The notes beneath the pieces were generated by a model. That model was not told the origin of the DNA, did not search any database, and worked only from the letters and a program-made list of their open reading frames with translations. DNA of 64,000 nucleotides. It comes from Microbacterium sp. lyk4-40-TSB-66. Lineage in GTDB: Bacteria > Actinomycetota > Actinomycetes > Actinomycetales > Microbacteriaceae. Position 1 is the first letter of the stretch. Every line of letters begins with the position of its first letter. The translations under genes and the position numbers were made by a program. This document shows, one piece after another, positions 34,930 through 43,338 of the stretch. The stretch spans positions 1 to 64,000 of the forward strand of contig NZ_JARVRW010000002.1 of the NCBI RefSeq assembly GCF_030209475.1. Direction: 5' to 3'.

Positions 34930-34935
34930 ACCTTA
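34930..34935 (-). promoter_or_regulatory. Leaderless-type -10 box TAAGGT (galU)
   Basis: TAAGGT, six bases, then ATG 34923 of galU. Confidence 0.5.
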
Positions 34936-34972
34936 GCGGTGACCGATGACGCTGCTGTAACACGCGCGCACG

Positions 34973-34978
34973 TAGACT
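34973..34978 (+). promoter_or_regulatory. Leaderless-type -10 box TAGACT
   Basis: TAGACT, then seven bases, then ATG 34986: an exact match to the leaderless layout. Confidence 0.6.
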
Positions 34979-34985
34979 GGGCGGC

Positions 34986-35582
34986 ATGGCGGACCGCATC
35001 GAGCAGGCCAAACGCGCGCTTCGCGCCGACCTGCGCGAACGTCGGCAGACGGTCTCCGCCCACGCTCGTGAGGCCGCCGAGGCCGGAGTGAAAGCTCAGC
35101 TCGACGCCCTCGTCGACCGTCTCGGCGCCCGGAGCATCTCGTGCTTCCTGTCGACGCCGACCGAGCCCGGCACCCACGCCTTCGTCGCCGGCGCCGTCGC
35201 CCGTGGCATCCGGGTCCTCCTTCCCATCACGCGCGAAGACGGCCTGCTCGATTGGAGCGTGGCGACGCCCGACACCGAGATCGCCGAGGGCCTGTTCGGC
35301 CTTCCCGAACCCGTCGGCGACGTGCTCGGCCCCATCGCGGTCAACGACGTCGACCTCCTGGTCATCCCCGCCGCCGCCGTCGACCAGCGCGGGATGCGAC
35401 TGGGCTGGGGACGCGGCTACTTCGACAAGACACTCGGCTCGATGGAGAAGTGCCCGCCGGTGTACGCCGTCATCTTCGATTCCGAGTACCTCGACGACGT
35501 GCCTCGCGACGTGCACGACCAGCCCGTGACGGGCGTGGTCACCCCCACGCGGACGCTCGCGATCACCGCCCCCACCTCCTGA
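34986..35582 (+). CDS. 5-formyltetrahydrofolate cyclo-ligase, 198 aa
   Basis: Converts 5-formyl-THF to 5,10-methenyl-THF with ATP, salvaging folate. The N-terminal KRALRADLRERRQT helix, the substrate strand SISCFLSTPTEPGTHAFVAGA, and the ATP-binding signature DLLVIPAAAVDQRGMRLGWGRGYFDKTLG are all present. Length is typical. The mRNA is probably leaderless. It is followed 17 bases later by the FmdB gene, with mscL after that, a common actinobacterial order. Confidence 0.94.
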   Translation: MADRIEQAKRALRADLRERRQTVSAHAREAAEAGVKAQLDALVDRLGARSISCFLSTPTEPGTHAFVAGAVARGIRVLLPITREDGLLDWSVATPDTEIAEGLFGLPEPVGDVLGPIAVNDVDLLVIPAAAVDQRGMRLGWGRGYFDKTLGSMEKCPPVYAVIFDSEYLDDVPRDVHDQPVTGVVTPTRTLAITAPTS

Positions 35583-35599
35583 ACACCCGAAGGAACCCG

Positions 35600-35881
35600 A
35601 TGCCCACCTACTCCTACGCCTGCAAACAGTGCGGTCACCGTTTCGACACCGTGCAGTCCTTCTCGGACGCCGCCCTCACCGAGTGCCCGGAATGCGGCGG
35701 CGAAGTACGCAAGCAGTACGGGTCGATCGGCGTCACCTTCAACGGGTCGGGCTTCTACCGCACCGACTCGCGCGGATCGTCGTCGTCGAGCTCGTCGGGC
35801 GCAAGCGGTGGCGAGTCGTCGTCATCCACGACATCATCGAAGTCGGAAACGAAGGCGTCCGCCCCGTCCTCGGCCTCCTGA
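35600..35881 (+). CDS. FmdB family zinc-ribbon protein, 93 aa
   Basis: Small regulatory-type protein with an N-terminal zinc ribbon: MPTYSYACKQCGHRFD followed by ECPECGGEVRKQYG gives CxxC-x20-CxxC. The segment GVTFNGSGFYRTD is the family's second signature. The C-terminal 40 residues are almost only Ser, Thr, Lys and Ala, presumably disordered. Function is unknown. A GAAGGAAC site precedes ATG 35600. Between the folate gene and mscL. Confidence 0.93.
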   Translation: MPTYSYACKQCGHRFDTVQSFSDAALTECPECGGEVRKQYGSIGVTFNGSGFYRTDSRGSSSSSSSGASGGESSSSTTSSKSETKASAPSSAS

Positions 35882-35915
35882 GCCCCGGTCGGCGCGGCAG
35901 AAGGGGAGCCAGCGC

Positions 35916-36335
35916 ATGATCAAAGGATTCAAGGAGTTCATTCTCCGCGGAAACGTCATCGACCTCGCGGTCGCGGTCGTCATCGGGGCGGCATTCACTG
36001 CGGTGGTCAACGCCATCGTGACGGCACTCATCAACCCGTTGATCGAGATCTTTTACGTGCCGAACGAGAACGGCGAGTTCGGGCCGACTTTCACCGGCAT
36101 TTACGGCCAAGAGGTGGTCTTTCCGCTCGGGGGTCTGCTCACCGCCGTCATCAGCTTCCTCGCCGTCGCGGTGGTGGTCTACTTCGTCTTCGTCTACCCG
36201 ATGAACCACTGGAAGGCCCGCGCCGCGGCGCGCGCCGGCGTGGCCGCCGCGGCGTCCGACGAGCCCAAGCTGCCGACCGAGCAGGAGCTGCTCGTGCAGA
36301 TCCGCGATCTGCTGGAGCGCCAGAACAAGCTGTGA
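35916..36335 (+). CDS. mscL: Large-conductance mechanosensitive channel, 139 aa
   Basis: Inner-membrane pentameric channel that opens on osmotic downshock. Blocks: MIKGFKEFILRGNVIDLAVAVVIGAAFTAVV (S1 helix and first membrane helix), a periplasmic loop (NENGEFGPTFTGIYGQ), the second membrane helix (GLLTAVISFLAVAVVVYFVFVYPMN) and a C-terminal coiled bundle (ELLVQIRDLLERQ). The length is normal. GGGGAG precedes the ATG by seven bases. A terminator hairpin follows. Confidence 0.97.
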   Translation: MIKGFKEFILRGNVIDLAVAVVIGAAFTAVVNAIVTALINPLIEIFYVPNENGEFGPTFTGIYGQEVVFPLGGLLTAVISFLAVAVVVYFVFVYPMNHWKARAAARAGVAAAASDEPKLPTEQELLVQIRDLLERQNKL

Positions 36336-36340
36336 TGTCC

Positions 36341-36383
36341 GACGGCGTCCGCGGCCGGAGTGTCCTCCGGCCCGGGCGCCGTC
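36341..36383. terminator. Two-tier hairpin after mscL
   Basis: Inner stem GGCCGGAG/CTCCGGCC (36353-36360, 36365-36372) with a four-base loop, and an outer stem GACGGCG/CGCCGTC (36341-36347, 36377-36383). Confidence 0.75.
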
Positions 36384-36395
36384 TGTCATGACCCC

Positions 36396-36737
36396 TCAGT
36401 AGTGAGGTGGGACGTCGCCGAGCATGCGGTCGTCGTTCGGACCGGATGCCACGGGCTTCGCCCCCCGACCCCGTTCGCGGTCGTCGGCGGGGGCGGGCTC
36501 GGCCGTCGTGCCGGGCGCCGGGAGCAGTCGCGCGCGCCGCGCGCCGCGCACACGGACCACGGGTTGGCGTGCGGCGTCGCCGAGGCTCCGTGTGGCTTCG
36601 GCAGGCTCAGCCTCCCCGTGAGTCCCGGAGGCTTCGACAGGCTCAGCCCTCTCGAGCGCGGAGGCCCCTGAGCCCGTCGAAGGGACCGGGACCGCGCGCG
36701 CCGCGTTGGCCCCGGCGGCATCCGGAGAATCGGTCAT
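36396..36737 (-). CDS. Short hypothetical protein, partly built from a dispersed repeat, 113 aa
   Basis: An Ala/Pro/Glu-rich, probably disordered protein starting seven bases after the stop of the SF1 helicase gene. Residues about 14-45 are the translation of the CTTCGACAGGCTCAG element pair (VPSTGSG...AEPVEASG), the same peptide that appears in the PaaI protein tail. The last 20 residues (ASGPNDDRMLGDVPPHY) look constrained and may be the conserved part. No function can be given. The frame could also be a chance extension. Confidence 0.5.
   Translation of the reverse strand: MTDSPDAAGANAARAVPVPSTGSGASALERAEPVEASGTHGEAEPAEATRSLGDAARQPVVRVRGARRARLLPAPGTTAEPAPADDRERGRGAKPVASGPNDDRMLGDVPPHY
36594..36687. 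repeat. Dispersed CTTCGACAGGCTCAG element, inverted pair plus half copy
   Basis: GGCTTCGGCAGGCTCAGCC (36594-36612) is a half copy. CTTCGACAGGCTCAG at 36632-36646 faces CTGAGCCCGTCGAAG at 36668-36682, matching over 14 of 15 positions; the pair can fold into a hairpin. Other copies are at 49012 and 52002. Confidence 0.85.
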
Positions 36738-36744
36738 CGGGTGC

Positions 36745-39700
36745 TCAACCGGGCAGGTCGAGGGGCTCGGTCGTCGACTCGGGTGCGCCGGCGTCGGGCG
36801 CCGCTCCCAGCAGTTCGGCGATCCGCGACGCAACCCCCGCGGGGTCGCTGTAGAGGTCGAACGCGTGCACGCGGACGTAGTGCCAGCCGAGGCGTCGGAG
36901 GATCTGCGGGCGCAGTCGCAGCGTCTCGCGCAGCGACTCCCCGATCGTCTCGGGATCGCTCTCGGCGACGACGGCCTTGCCCTTGTAGCGGGCGACGAGC
37001 GGCAGCAGGCCGCGGTAGTCGACGTCGACCTCGACGCCGAGGCGGCGGAGTTCGCGTGCCAGGGCGCGGGTGAGCGGATCGGCGAGGTCTTCGAGACGAC
37101 TCTCGCGGCTTCGCGACGCGACGTTGCCGAGGATGCCCATGAGGGTGGCCGCACCGTGCTCGAGGCGGCCGTCGTCGAACGCCGACGGACGGATGGACGA
37201 CACGATCACCATCGAGCGGCGCGCGCGGGTCATGCCGACCGTGAGCAGACGCTCCCCGTCGGGGGTCGACAGGTCGCCGAAGTCGCTGAGCACGCGTCCG
37301 TGGCGGGTGAGGCCGAAGCCGAGCGAGAACACCACCCGGTCGCGACTCTCGGCCACCGACTCCTCGAGGGTGAGCACGGCGAAGGGCTCCGCGGCATCCC
37401 GCGAGACGAAGTCCGCCACGTCGGACCGGCCCGCCAGAGCGGCCACGACCGAGGCCCGCACGCGCTCGGCGTGCCGACGGCTGGCGGTGACGACCATGAG
37501 CGACTCGGACGCGCGGTTGACCGCGTGCTCGACGACGAGCGTGACGACGCGGGCGACTTCGGCGTCGGGGCTCTCGACCGCACCGCTCACGGGGTCGGGG
37601 GCTCCCACGCCGCCCTCGACGTAGTCGACGCTGAGGCTGCCGCGGCCGAGATACGACCCGGCCCACGGCAGCGAGACGATCTCGCCGCCGTAGAACGCGT
37701 CGTTCACCAGCTGCGAGAGGTCTTCCCCACCGGCGCGGTAGCTGCGGGTGAGCGTCTCGACGGGCAGCAGTTCGGCGATGCGCTCGAAGACGGAGGTCTC
37801 GTCGAACGGCACCTCGTCGGCGTCGTCGGGTGCCGTGGCGATCGACGCGCTCACGTGAAAAGGCGTGGGCTTCTGCACGACCGGGTCGCCGAACAGCACG
37901 ACCTGGCGTGCACGGCGAAGCGCCGGCGCCGCCTCCGCGAGGCAGAGGGCCGCGGCATCCGCGATGATCACGACGTCGAAGGCCAGATCCTGCGGCACGT
38001 CGGGGACCTCGTAGGGGGAGGCGAGCCACACGGGCGCGAGCGTGCGCAGCAGGATCGGCGCGGCATCCGAGATCTCCTGCGCGGTGTGCAGGCCGTCCTT
38101 GAGCGCGCGCTTGAGGGCGGCGGCCTCATCGGCGTGGTCGACGATGCCGATGCGCCACTGCGTCGCCAGCTGCGCGGCCAACAGCGGTCCCGCGGCCGCG
38201 GCGTGCGCCTCGTCGACGAGACGGAAGTCGCGCTCGAGCCGGTCGACGACGCTCGTGTTGGCGCCCAACAGCGCGCGATCGGTGCGCAGCAGATGCTCGA
38301 GTGCCGACTGCCACCACGCGAATTCGAGCTCGGCGCCGACGCGCTCCTCGGGCACGTGGCGCACCGAGAGCTCGACGAGCAACTGCTCCAGACCGAGGCG
38401 GGCGAGTTCCGAGCGCAACTGCGCGCGCTCGACGAGGTTGTCGAAGAACGTCGACTCGGCGGCGAGTCCCGCGAGCGTCCGCACGAGGCGCTGCACCGGC
38501 AGCGTCGTGAGGCGCTCGGAGCCCTGACGGCCGAGGATCTGATCGAGCTCGCCGAGCAGGGCGTCGGTGCGCTGCCAGGCGACGTGCACGTCGGCCAGTC
38601 CCAGGGGCACCTCGGGCGCGACTCCGGCTTCGACCACGCGCTGCCACTCGGTGCGCTGCTGCTGGATGCGAACGAGCGCCTCGTACATGTCGGGCACGTG
38701 TACGCCCGGGCGCACATACTCCTTCGACAGGCGCTTGAGGCGACGGCGGTTGGGTCCGCTCATCGGCGACGCGTCTCGGCGCGGCGAGTGCGCGTCGATC
38801 AGCTCGCCGAGCGGGCGCTCGAACACCGTGGGGCTGAAGCGGTCGAGCGACTCGCGGATGCCCTGCAGGAGCTTGAGGTAGGCGCCGAGCTCCGAGACGG
38901 TCTGAAAGGGACGCATGCGCGTCTTGGCGATCAGCTCGTATCCGCGCTCGAGGAGCCGCGGCACCTCGTGGGCGTGGAGCTTGCCCGCGAGGTCGTGCGC
39001 CGCGCGCGCGTCTTCCGTGCGCGTGAAGCTCACGCCGTACCAGGGCGAGTCGTCGGGTCCGAAGCGGAACTCCCCCAGACGAGCGGCCATCGCGAGGGCT
39101 CGCGCCGCGGCGTCGCGCCGCCCGGCGAGCTTCTCGAGCGTCGCGAGATCGAATCGCGCCTCGGTCGAGGGAGCGGGCGAAACGGATGCCAACGACGTCA
39201 GCGCACGCAGGACCTCGAGGGCGGAGACGCCCAGGGCCAGGTGCGGCTCGGTCACCGCCGAGCGGTAATCGCGGAGGACCGTGCGCAGTCGCACCAGCGC
39301 GTCGTCGATCTCGGCGACCTTGGGCTGCTCGGCCTTCTCGTTGCGACTGATGGCGCGGATGAGATCGCGGCGCACGTGGTTGGGCGAGACGGCGAGGCCG
39401 GTGAGGCCGACCCCGGCGAGGCGGTGGCGGATGCCGTCGAGCGTCGACCGGCGCGCGCTCACGACGAGCACGCGCTTGTTGTCGCGGACGAGCTGGCCGA
39501 CGGCGTTGATGACGGTCTGGGTGCCGCCCGTGCCGGGCAGGGTGTGTACGGCGAGGGAGTGTCCGGCGCCGATGCGGGCGAGCACGCGTTCCTGCTCGGC
39601 GTCGGCGTCGAGCAGCAGCGTGTCGGCCGCGGGGGTCCGCTCGTCGGGGCTCACGATCACGGGGTCGTCGCGGCGCACCGTGACCCGCGCCCGGTCGTCG

Positions 39701-40473
39701 TGGTGCCCGGCGAGCGCGTTCAGCAGCGGGTCGTCGAGGTGCTGGGTGTCACGGGCCATGCCCGACGCGACATCGGCGAACGACGAGATCACCAGGCGCG
39801 GGTGCACGACGAAGGTCGGCACGTGCGTGGTCAGACGGCGGATGTGGTCGATGACCGGTTGCGGCTTGAACACGCCCTGGTCGTAGGCGAGGCCGGCCAG
39901 GGCCGCGCTGTCGATCTGGATGCCGAGGTGCGTGCGGAACGCGCGAGCGAGCTCGGGGTTCATCACGAACGCACCGTGCAGCTTCAACTCGAAGTCGCCG
40001 TGGTGGCGGCGGATGGCGAGCGGGCGCAGCAGCACGGGGGCCGACCACTCCACTCCCCCGATCTTCCACGCCGACAGGCCCACGGCCAGGTGGACCGGCT
40101 CGAGACCGCGCGCGGTGCGCAGCTCGACGTTCTTCGCGGTGATGCGTTCGGCGGCCAGACGTGCCGTGCGCAACGCCACCTCGTCGCGGAAGAGGTTGGA
40201 CAGCATGGTGGCGCGTCCGGTGATGAACTGCGGGAGCGAGCCCGGGTGCGCCTTGGTGATGTCGATCCCGGCGTCGCGGGCGTCGTCGAAGCGCAGCAGG
40301 GTCGATCGTCCGCCCAGGGCGGCCGCCTCCGCGCGGATACGGTCGCGCTCGGGGTCGGCGACGTGGCGGACCACGATGCCGGGCTCCGACAATCGCAGCT
40401 CGCCCGGATCGACGGACGAACCCGTCTCGTCTCCGTCGGTACCGCTCACGGCACCGTCCTCAGCTCGCCACAC
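36745..40473 (-). CDS. Degenerate superfamily-1 helicase with C-terminal restriction-endonuclease-like domain (MTES_1575-like), 1242 aa
   Basis: A very large SF1-helicase-fold protein. The motif I position (residues 312-320) reads LPGTGGTQT, so the Walker A Lys is Gly, and the Walker B position (about 833) reads VVIIADAAAL instead of the usual DEAS; ATP hydrolysis is unlikely. Motif VI is better kept (LLTVGMTRARRSMVIV, about 1080). The last 90 residues (VDVDYRGLLPLVARYKGKAVVAESDP, then LRLRPQILRRLGWHYVRVHAFDLYSDP) resemble the REase_MTES_1575/Vsr-like nuclease fold, first named from Microbacterium testaceum. TAGTCT lies seven bases before GTG 40473, a leaderless start. Role unknown; DNA repair or defence are possibilities. 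Confidence 0.82.
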   Translation of the reverse strand: MWRAEDGAVSGTDGDETGSSVDPGELRLSEPGIVVRHVADPERDRIRAEAAALGGRSTLLRFDDARDAGIDITKAHPGSLPQFITGRATMLSNLFRDEVALRTARLAAERITAKNVELRTARGLEPVHLAVGLSAWKIGGVEWSAPVLLRPLAIRRHHGDFELKLHGAFVMNPELARAFRTHLGIQIDSAALAGLAYDQGVFKPQPVIDHIRRLTTHVPTFVVHPRLVISSFADVASGMARDTQHLDDPLLNALAGHHDDRARVTVRRDDPVIVSPDERTPAADTLLLDADAEQERVLARIGAGHSLAVHTLPGTGGTQTVINAVGQLVRDNKRVLVVSARRSTLDGIRHRLAGVGLTGLAVSPNHVRRDLIRAISRNEKAEQPKVAEIDDALVRLRTVLRDYRSAVTEPHLALGVSALEVLRALTSLASVSPAPSTEARFDLATLEKLAGRRDAAARALAMAARLGEFRFGPDDSPWYGVSFTRTEDARAAHDLAGKLHAHEVPRLLERGYELIAKTRMRPFQTVSELGAYLKLLQGIRESLDRFSPTVFERPLGELIDAHSPRRDASPMSGPNRRRLKRLSKEYVRPGVHVPDMYEALVRIQQQRTEWQRVVEAGVAPEVPLGLADVHVAWQRTDALLGELDQILGRQGSERLTTLPVQRLVRTLAGLAAESTFFDNLVERAQLRSELARLGLEQLLVELSVRHVPEERVGAELEFAWWQSALEHLLRTDRALLGANTSVVDRLERDFRLVDEAHAAAAGPLLAAQLATQWRIGIVDHADEAAALKRALKDGLHTAQEISDAAPILLRTLAPVWLASPYEVPDVPQDLAFDVVIIADAAALCLAEAAPALRRARQVVLFGDPVVQKPTPFHVSASIATAPDDADEVPFDETSVFERIAELLPVETLTRSYRAGGEDLSQLVNDAFYGGEIVSLPWAGSYLGRGSLSVDYVEGGVGAPDPVSGAVESPDAEVARVVTLVVEHAVNRASESLMVVTASRRHAERVRASVVAALAGRSDVADFVSRDAAEPFAVLTLEESVAESRDRVVFSLGFGLTRHGRVLSDFGDLSTPDGERLLTVGMTRARRSMVIVSSIRPSAFDDGRLEHGAATLMGILGNVASRSRESRLEDLADPLTRALARELRRLGVEVDVDYRGLLPLVARYKGKAVVAESDPETIGESLRETLRLRPQILRRLGWHYVRVHAFDLYSDPAGVASRIAELLGAAPDAGAPESTTEPLDLPG

Positions 40474-40480
40474 ACCTGCC

Positions 40481-40486
40481 AGACTA
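40481..40486 (-). promoter_or_regulatory. Leaderless-type -10 box TAGTCT
   Basis: TAGTCT, seven bases, then GTG 40473. The codons after this GTG run in frame into the large helicase-fold protein. Confidence 0.6.
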
Positions 40487-40649
40487 AGCCGGGCACCTGA
40501 GGATCGCTTGCAGCGGGGGCGAGTTTCGCCCTAATTGGCGACACGCCGCCCCACCGGCGGTTCCTCCCCAGCGAGCGGGTCACCGGCATCCTCCACCGAT
40601 CGCCCGAACGCCCCGGACGTCGGAGCTCGCGCCTCGTGAAGATGGGCCC

Positions 40650-41183
40650 ATGAACAGAGTCACCAGCACCGAATACGACAGCCCCGTCGGGCCGGTCCTC
40701 CTCACCTTCGTCGACGACGCCCTCGTGCGCCTCCACGTCGCCCACGACGGGATCGACATCGCCCGTGCGGAGATCGCCCAGCGGCTGGGGGTGCTGCCCG
40801 ACCCCGACCCCTCCCCCGGCGACCACCTCGCCCGTCAGCTCGACGAGTACTTCGACGGCGCGCGTCGTTCGTTCGAGGTGCCGCTCGATTGGCGTCTGGT
40901 GCGCGGTTTCACCCGTGACGCGCTCGAGGCGTCGCAACAGATCCCCTACGGGGAGGTCGCCTCGTACGGCGAGGTCGCCGCGATGGCCGGGGCGCCTCGC
41001 GCAGCACGAGCCGTGGGCACCGCGTGCGCGTCGAGTCCGTTCTCGATCGTCGTTCCCGTGCACCGGGTCGTTCGCGCCGACGGGTCGATCGGCGAGTACG
41101 GGGGCCACCCCGAGGTGAAGGAGTTCCTGCTCTCGCTCGAGAACGACACCGTGCTGGGCGAAGGACTGCGGGTCAGCGCGTAG
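40650..41183 (+). CDS. Ogt/MGMT-family protein lacking the alkyl-acceptor cysteine, 177 aa
   Basis: A methylated-DNA-cysteine methyltransferase homologue. N-terminal ferredoxin-like domain (YDSPVGPVLLTFVDDALVRLHVAH) and C-terminal winged-helix domain (FTRDALEASQQIPYGEVASYGEVAAMAGAPRAARAVG, arginine finger kept). The active-site PCHRV is PVHRV: Val137, codon GTG at 41058-41060. The usual hinge Asn before it (NP) is Ser. It cannot act as a suicide alkyltransferase. Alkyltransferase-like proteins with Trp or Ala in place of Cys bind alkylated DNA and recruit repair; this may be such a protein, or a relic under drift. Confidence 0.87.
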   Translation: MNRVTSTEYDSPVGPVLLTFVDDALVRLHVAHDGIDIARAEIAQRLGVLPDPDPSPGDHLARQLDEYFDGARRSFEVPLDWRLVRGFTRDALEASQQIPYGEVASYGEVAAMAGAPRAARAVGTACASSPFSIVVPVHRVVRADGSIGEYGGHPEVKEFLLSLENDTVLGEGLRVSA

Positions 41184-41189
41184 ACGTGC

Positions 41190-41227
41190 CGGTGCCCGGC
41201 CCCGCGGAGGCGGAGCCGGGCACCGGG
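41190..41227. terminator. 12-bp perfect hairpin, probably bidirectional
   Basis: CCGGTGCCCGGC (41190-41201) and GCCGGGCACCGG (41216-41227), between the convergent ogt-like and symporter genes. Confidence 0.8.
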
Positions 41228-41232
41228 TGTCG

Positions 41233-42849
41233 TCAGTGGTTCGACGCCTTCTCCGCACCGAACCCGGTGAGCGAGCGCACCTCCATCTCGGCGGCCTTAC
41301 GCGGATCCTCCGCGGTGCGCGAGGTGACCGAGCCGAGCCAGCCGAGGAAGAACCCGAGCGGGATCGACACGATCCCGGGGTTGTTCAGCGGCCAGATGGC
41401 CACTCCCGTGTCGGCGAACACGCTTGTGGGCGTGCCCCAGAACACGGGCGAGAGGAAGATGAGCACGAGGGCCGAGCCGAGGCCGCCGTACATGCTCCAG
41501 ACCGCTCCACGAGTGGTGAACTTGCGCCAGAAGAGCGAGAACAGGATGGTCGGCAGGTTCGCCGAAGCCGCGACCGCAAAAGCCAGCGCGACGAGGAACG
41601 CCACGTTCTGTCCCTGCACGCCGATGCCGCCGAGGATCGCCAGAACACCGATGACGATCACGGTGCGGCGGGCCACCTTGACCTCGCCGTCGGGCGGGAC
41701 GTCGCCCTTCTTCACCACGTTGGCGTAGATGTCGTGCGCGAAGGAGGCCGCCGCCGTGATCGTGAGACCCGCCACCACCGCGAGGATCGTCGCGAACGCC
41801 ACCGCCGAGATGAAGCCCAGCAGCAGCGGACCACCGAGGGCGAGGGCCAGTAGGGGCGCCGCCGCGTTGACGCCGCCGGGAGCGGCGAGGATCGCCTCCG
41901 ACCCCACGAGAGCACCGGCGCCGTAGCCCAGCACCAGCGTGAGGATGTAGAAGAGCCCGATGAGCCAGATCGCCCACACGACCGAGCGACGCGCCTCCTT
42001 GGCGGTCGGCACGGTGTAGAAGCGCATCAGCACGTGCGGCAGTCCCGCGGTGCCGAGCACGAGGGCGAGGGCGAGCGAGATGAAGTCCCACGGGTTCTTC
42101 CCGTACTGGAGGCCCGGAGCCAGGACGGCATCCCCCTTCGGCGAGGCCGCCACAGCGCTCTCGAGGAGCGTGTTGAGGTTGAAGCCGTTGATCGCCAGCA
42201 CCCAGACCGTCATGACCAGCGCGCCGCCGATGAGCAGGAACGCCTTGACGATCTGCACCCAGGTCGTCCCCTTCATGCCGCCGATCAGCACGTACACGAT
42301 CATCAGGATGCCGACGACCCCGACGACGATCGACTGACCCACGCGTTCGGTGATCCCCAGGAGCAGCGACACGAGGCCGCCGGCCCCGGCCATCTGCGCG
42401 AGGAGGTAGAAGAAGCACACCGCCAACGTCGTGATGGCGGCGGCCATGCGGACCGGCCGCTCCTTCAGGCGGAACGACAGCACGTCGGCCATCGTGAACT
42501 TGCCGGTGTTGCGCATGAGTTCGGCCACCAGCAGCAGCGCGACCAGCCACGCCACGAGGAAGCCGATGGAGTAGAGGAAGCCGTCGTAGCCGTTGATGGC
42601 GATCGCACCGACGATGCCGAGGAACGACGCTGCCGACAGGTAATCTCCGGCGATCGCGAAACCGTTCTGCGGACCCGTGAACGACCGACCGGCGGCGTAG
42701 TAGTCGGCGGCGGTCTTGCTGTTGCGACTGGCCCGGATGACGATGAACAGAGTCACGGCGACGAACGCGCCGAAGATCGAGATGTTCAGCACCGGGTTGT
42801 TCTCGACCGTCTGTGCGGCCGCATCGATCTGGGCGAGCACGTCGTTCAC
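41233..42849 (-). CDS. actP: Cation/acetate symporter (solute:sodium symporter family), 538 aa
   Basis: Imports acetate or a similar short-chain monocarboxylate with a cation. Thirteen predicted helices; family blocks include DYYAAGRSFTGPQNGFAIAGDYLSAASFLG, YVLIGGMKGTTWVQIVKAFLL and LGTAGLPHVLMRFYTVPTAKEARRS, which are the ActP/YjcG form. The C-terminal 20 residues are soluble. GTG 42849 overlaps the stop of the DUF485 gene (GTGA), the classic yjcH-actP pairing. Confidence 0.93.
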   Translation of the reverse strand: MNDVLAQIDAAAQTVENNPVLNISIFGAFVAVTLFIVIRASRNSKTAADYYAAGRSFTGPQNGFAIAGDYLSAASFLGIVGAIAINGYDGFLYSIGFLVAWLVALLLVAELMRNTGKFTMADVLSFRLKERPVRMAAAITTLAVCFFYLLAQMAGAGGLVSLLLGITERVGQSIVVGVVGILMIVYVLIGGMKGTTWVQIVKAFLLIGGALVMTVWVLAINGFNLNTLLESAVAASPKGDAVLAPGLQYGKNPWDFISLALALVLGTAGLPHVLMRFYTVPTAKEARRSVVWAIWLIGLFYILTLVLGYGAGALVGSEAILAAPGGVNAAAPLLALALGGPLLLGFISAVAFATILAVVAGLTITAAASFAHDIYANVVKKGDVPPDGEVKVARRTVIVIGVLAILGGIGVQGQNVAFLVALAFAVAASANLPTILFSLFWRKFTTRGAVWSMYGGLGSALVLIFLSPVFWGTPTSVFADTGVAIWPLNNPGIVSIPLGFFLGWLGSVTSRTAEDPRKAAEMEVRSLTGFGAEKASNH

Positions 42850-43199
42850 GACCGACCCCCCTCAGTCCGCTCGAGCTCCTCGCGCAGCTGCTCGGCTCCC
42901 GGGTCGAGGCGGCGGTTCGCGTAGGCGACGTAGCCCATCGTGATGGCGAAGGTGGTGACGAACTGTCCGAGCCCGAACAGCAGCCCGACGGTGATCGCAC
43001 CCGACACCGGCTGCGCCATGAACTCCGGAGCGAACGACGACAGTAGAACGTAGACGAAGTACCAGACGAGGAATGCCACCGCCAGCGGGAAGACGAAGCT
43101 GCGCTGCCGACGCTTCAACTCCTGGAACGGGGCGGACTCCTCGACCGCGATGTAATCGACGCCGCCCGTGGGGGCGTCGTCGATGCGACGATCCGTCAT
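42846..43199 (-). CDS. DUF485 membrane protein (YjcH-like), 117 aa
   Basis: Small partner protein found with ActP symporters. A soluble N-terminal 40 residues, FQELKRRQRSFVFPLAVAFLVWYFVYVLLSSFAPEFM (family signature and first helix), a second helix (VGLLFGLGQFVTTFAITMGYVAYAN) and a charged tail. GGAGG lies six bases before ATG 43199, which decides this start over the upstream ATG. Divergent from the LuxR-type regulator, with 139 bases between them. Confidence 0.93.
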   Translation of the reverse strand: MTDRRIDDAPTGGVDYIAVEESAPFQELKRRQRSFVFPLAVAFLVWYFVYVLLSSFAPEFMAQPVSGAITVGLLFGLGQFVTTFAITMGYVAYANRRLDPGAEQLREELERTEGGRS

Positions 43200-43338
43200 G
43201 TGGCCTCCTTGCCTCATGAGTCCGGCGCTGCACTGCGCCGAAAGGGGGGTGTGACCGGGCTGTGAAAACGCTCCCGGTGGTAGGGTCGACGCTACGAAAC
43301 GCGGCGATGAGGCCGTCACCCCCGGAAGTAGGTAGTGC

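Noticed and set aside
36594..36687. Insertion sequence suspected from inverted repeats
   Set aside because: The elements are under 100 bases with no transposase or coding capacity; a short dispersed repeat fits better.
40650..41183. Frameshift or misread as cause of the missing Ogt cysteine
   Set aside because: The frame is open on both sides with all flanking motifs aligned; only the codon is changed.
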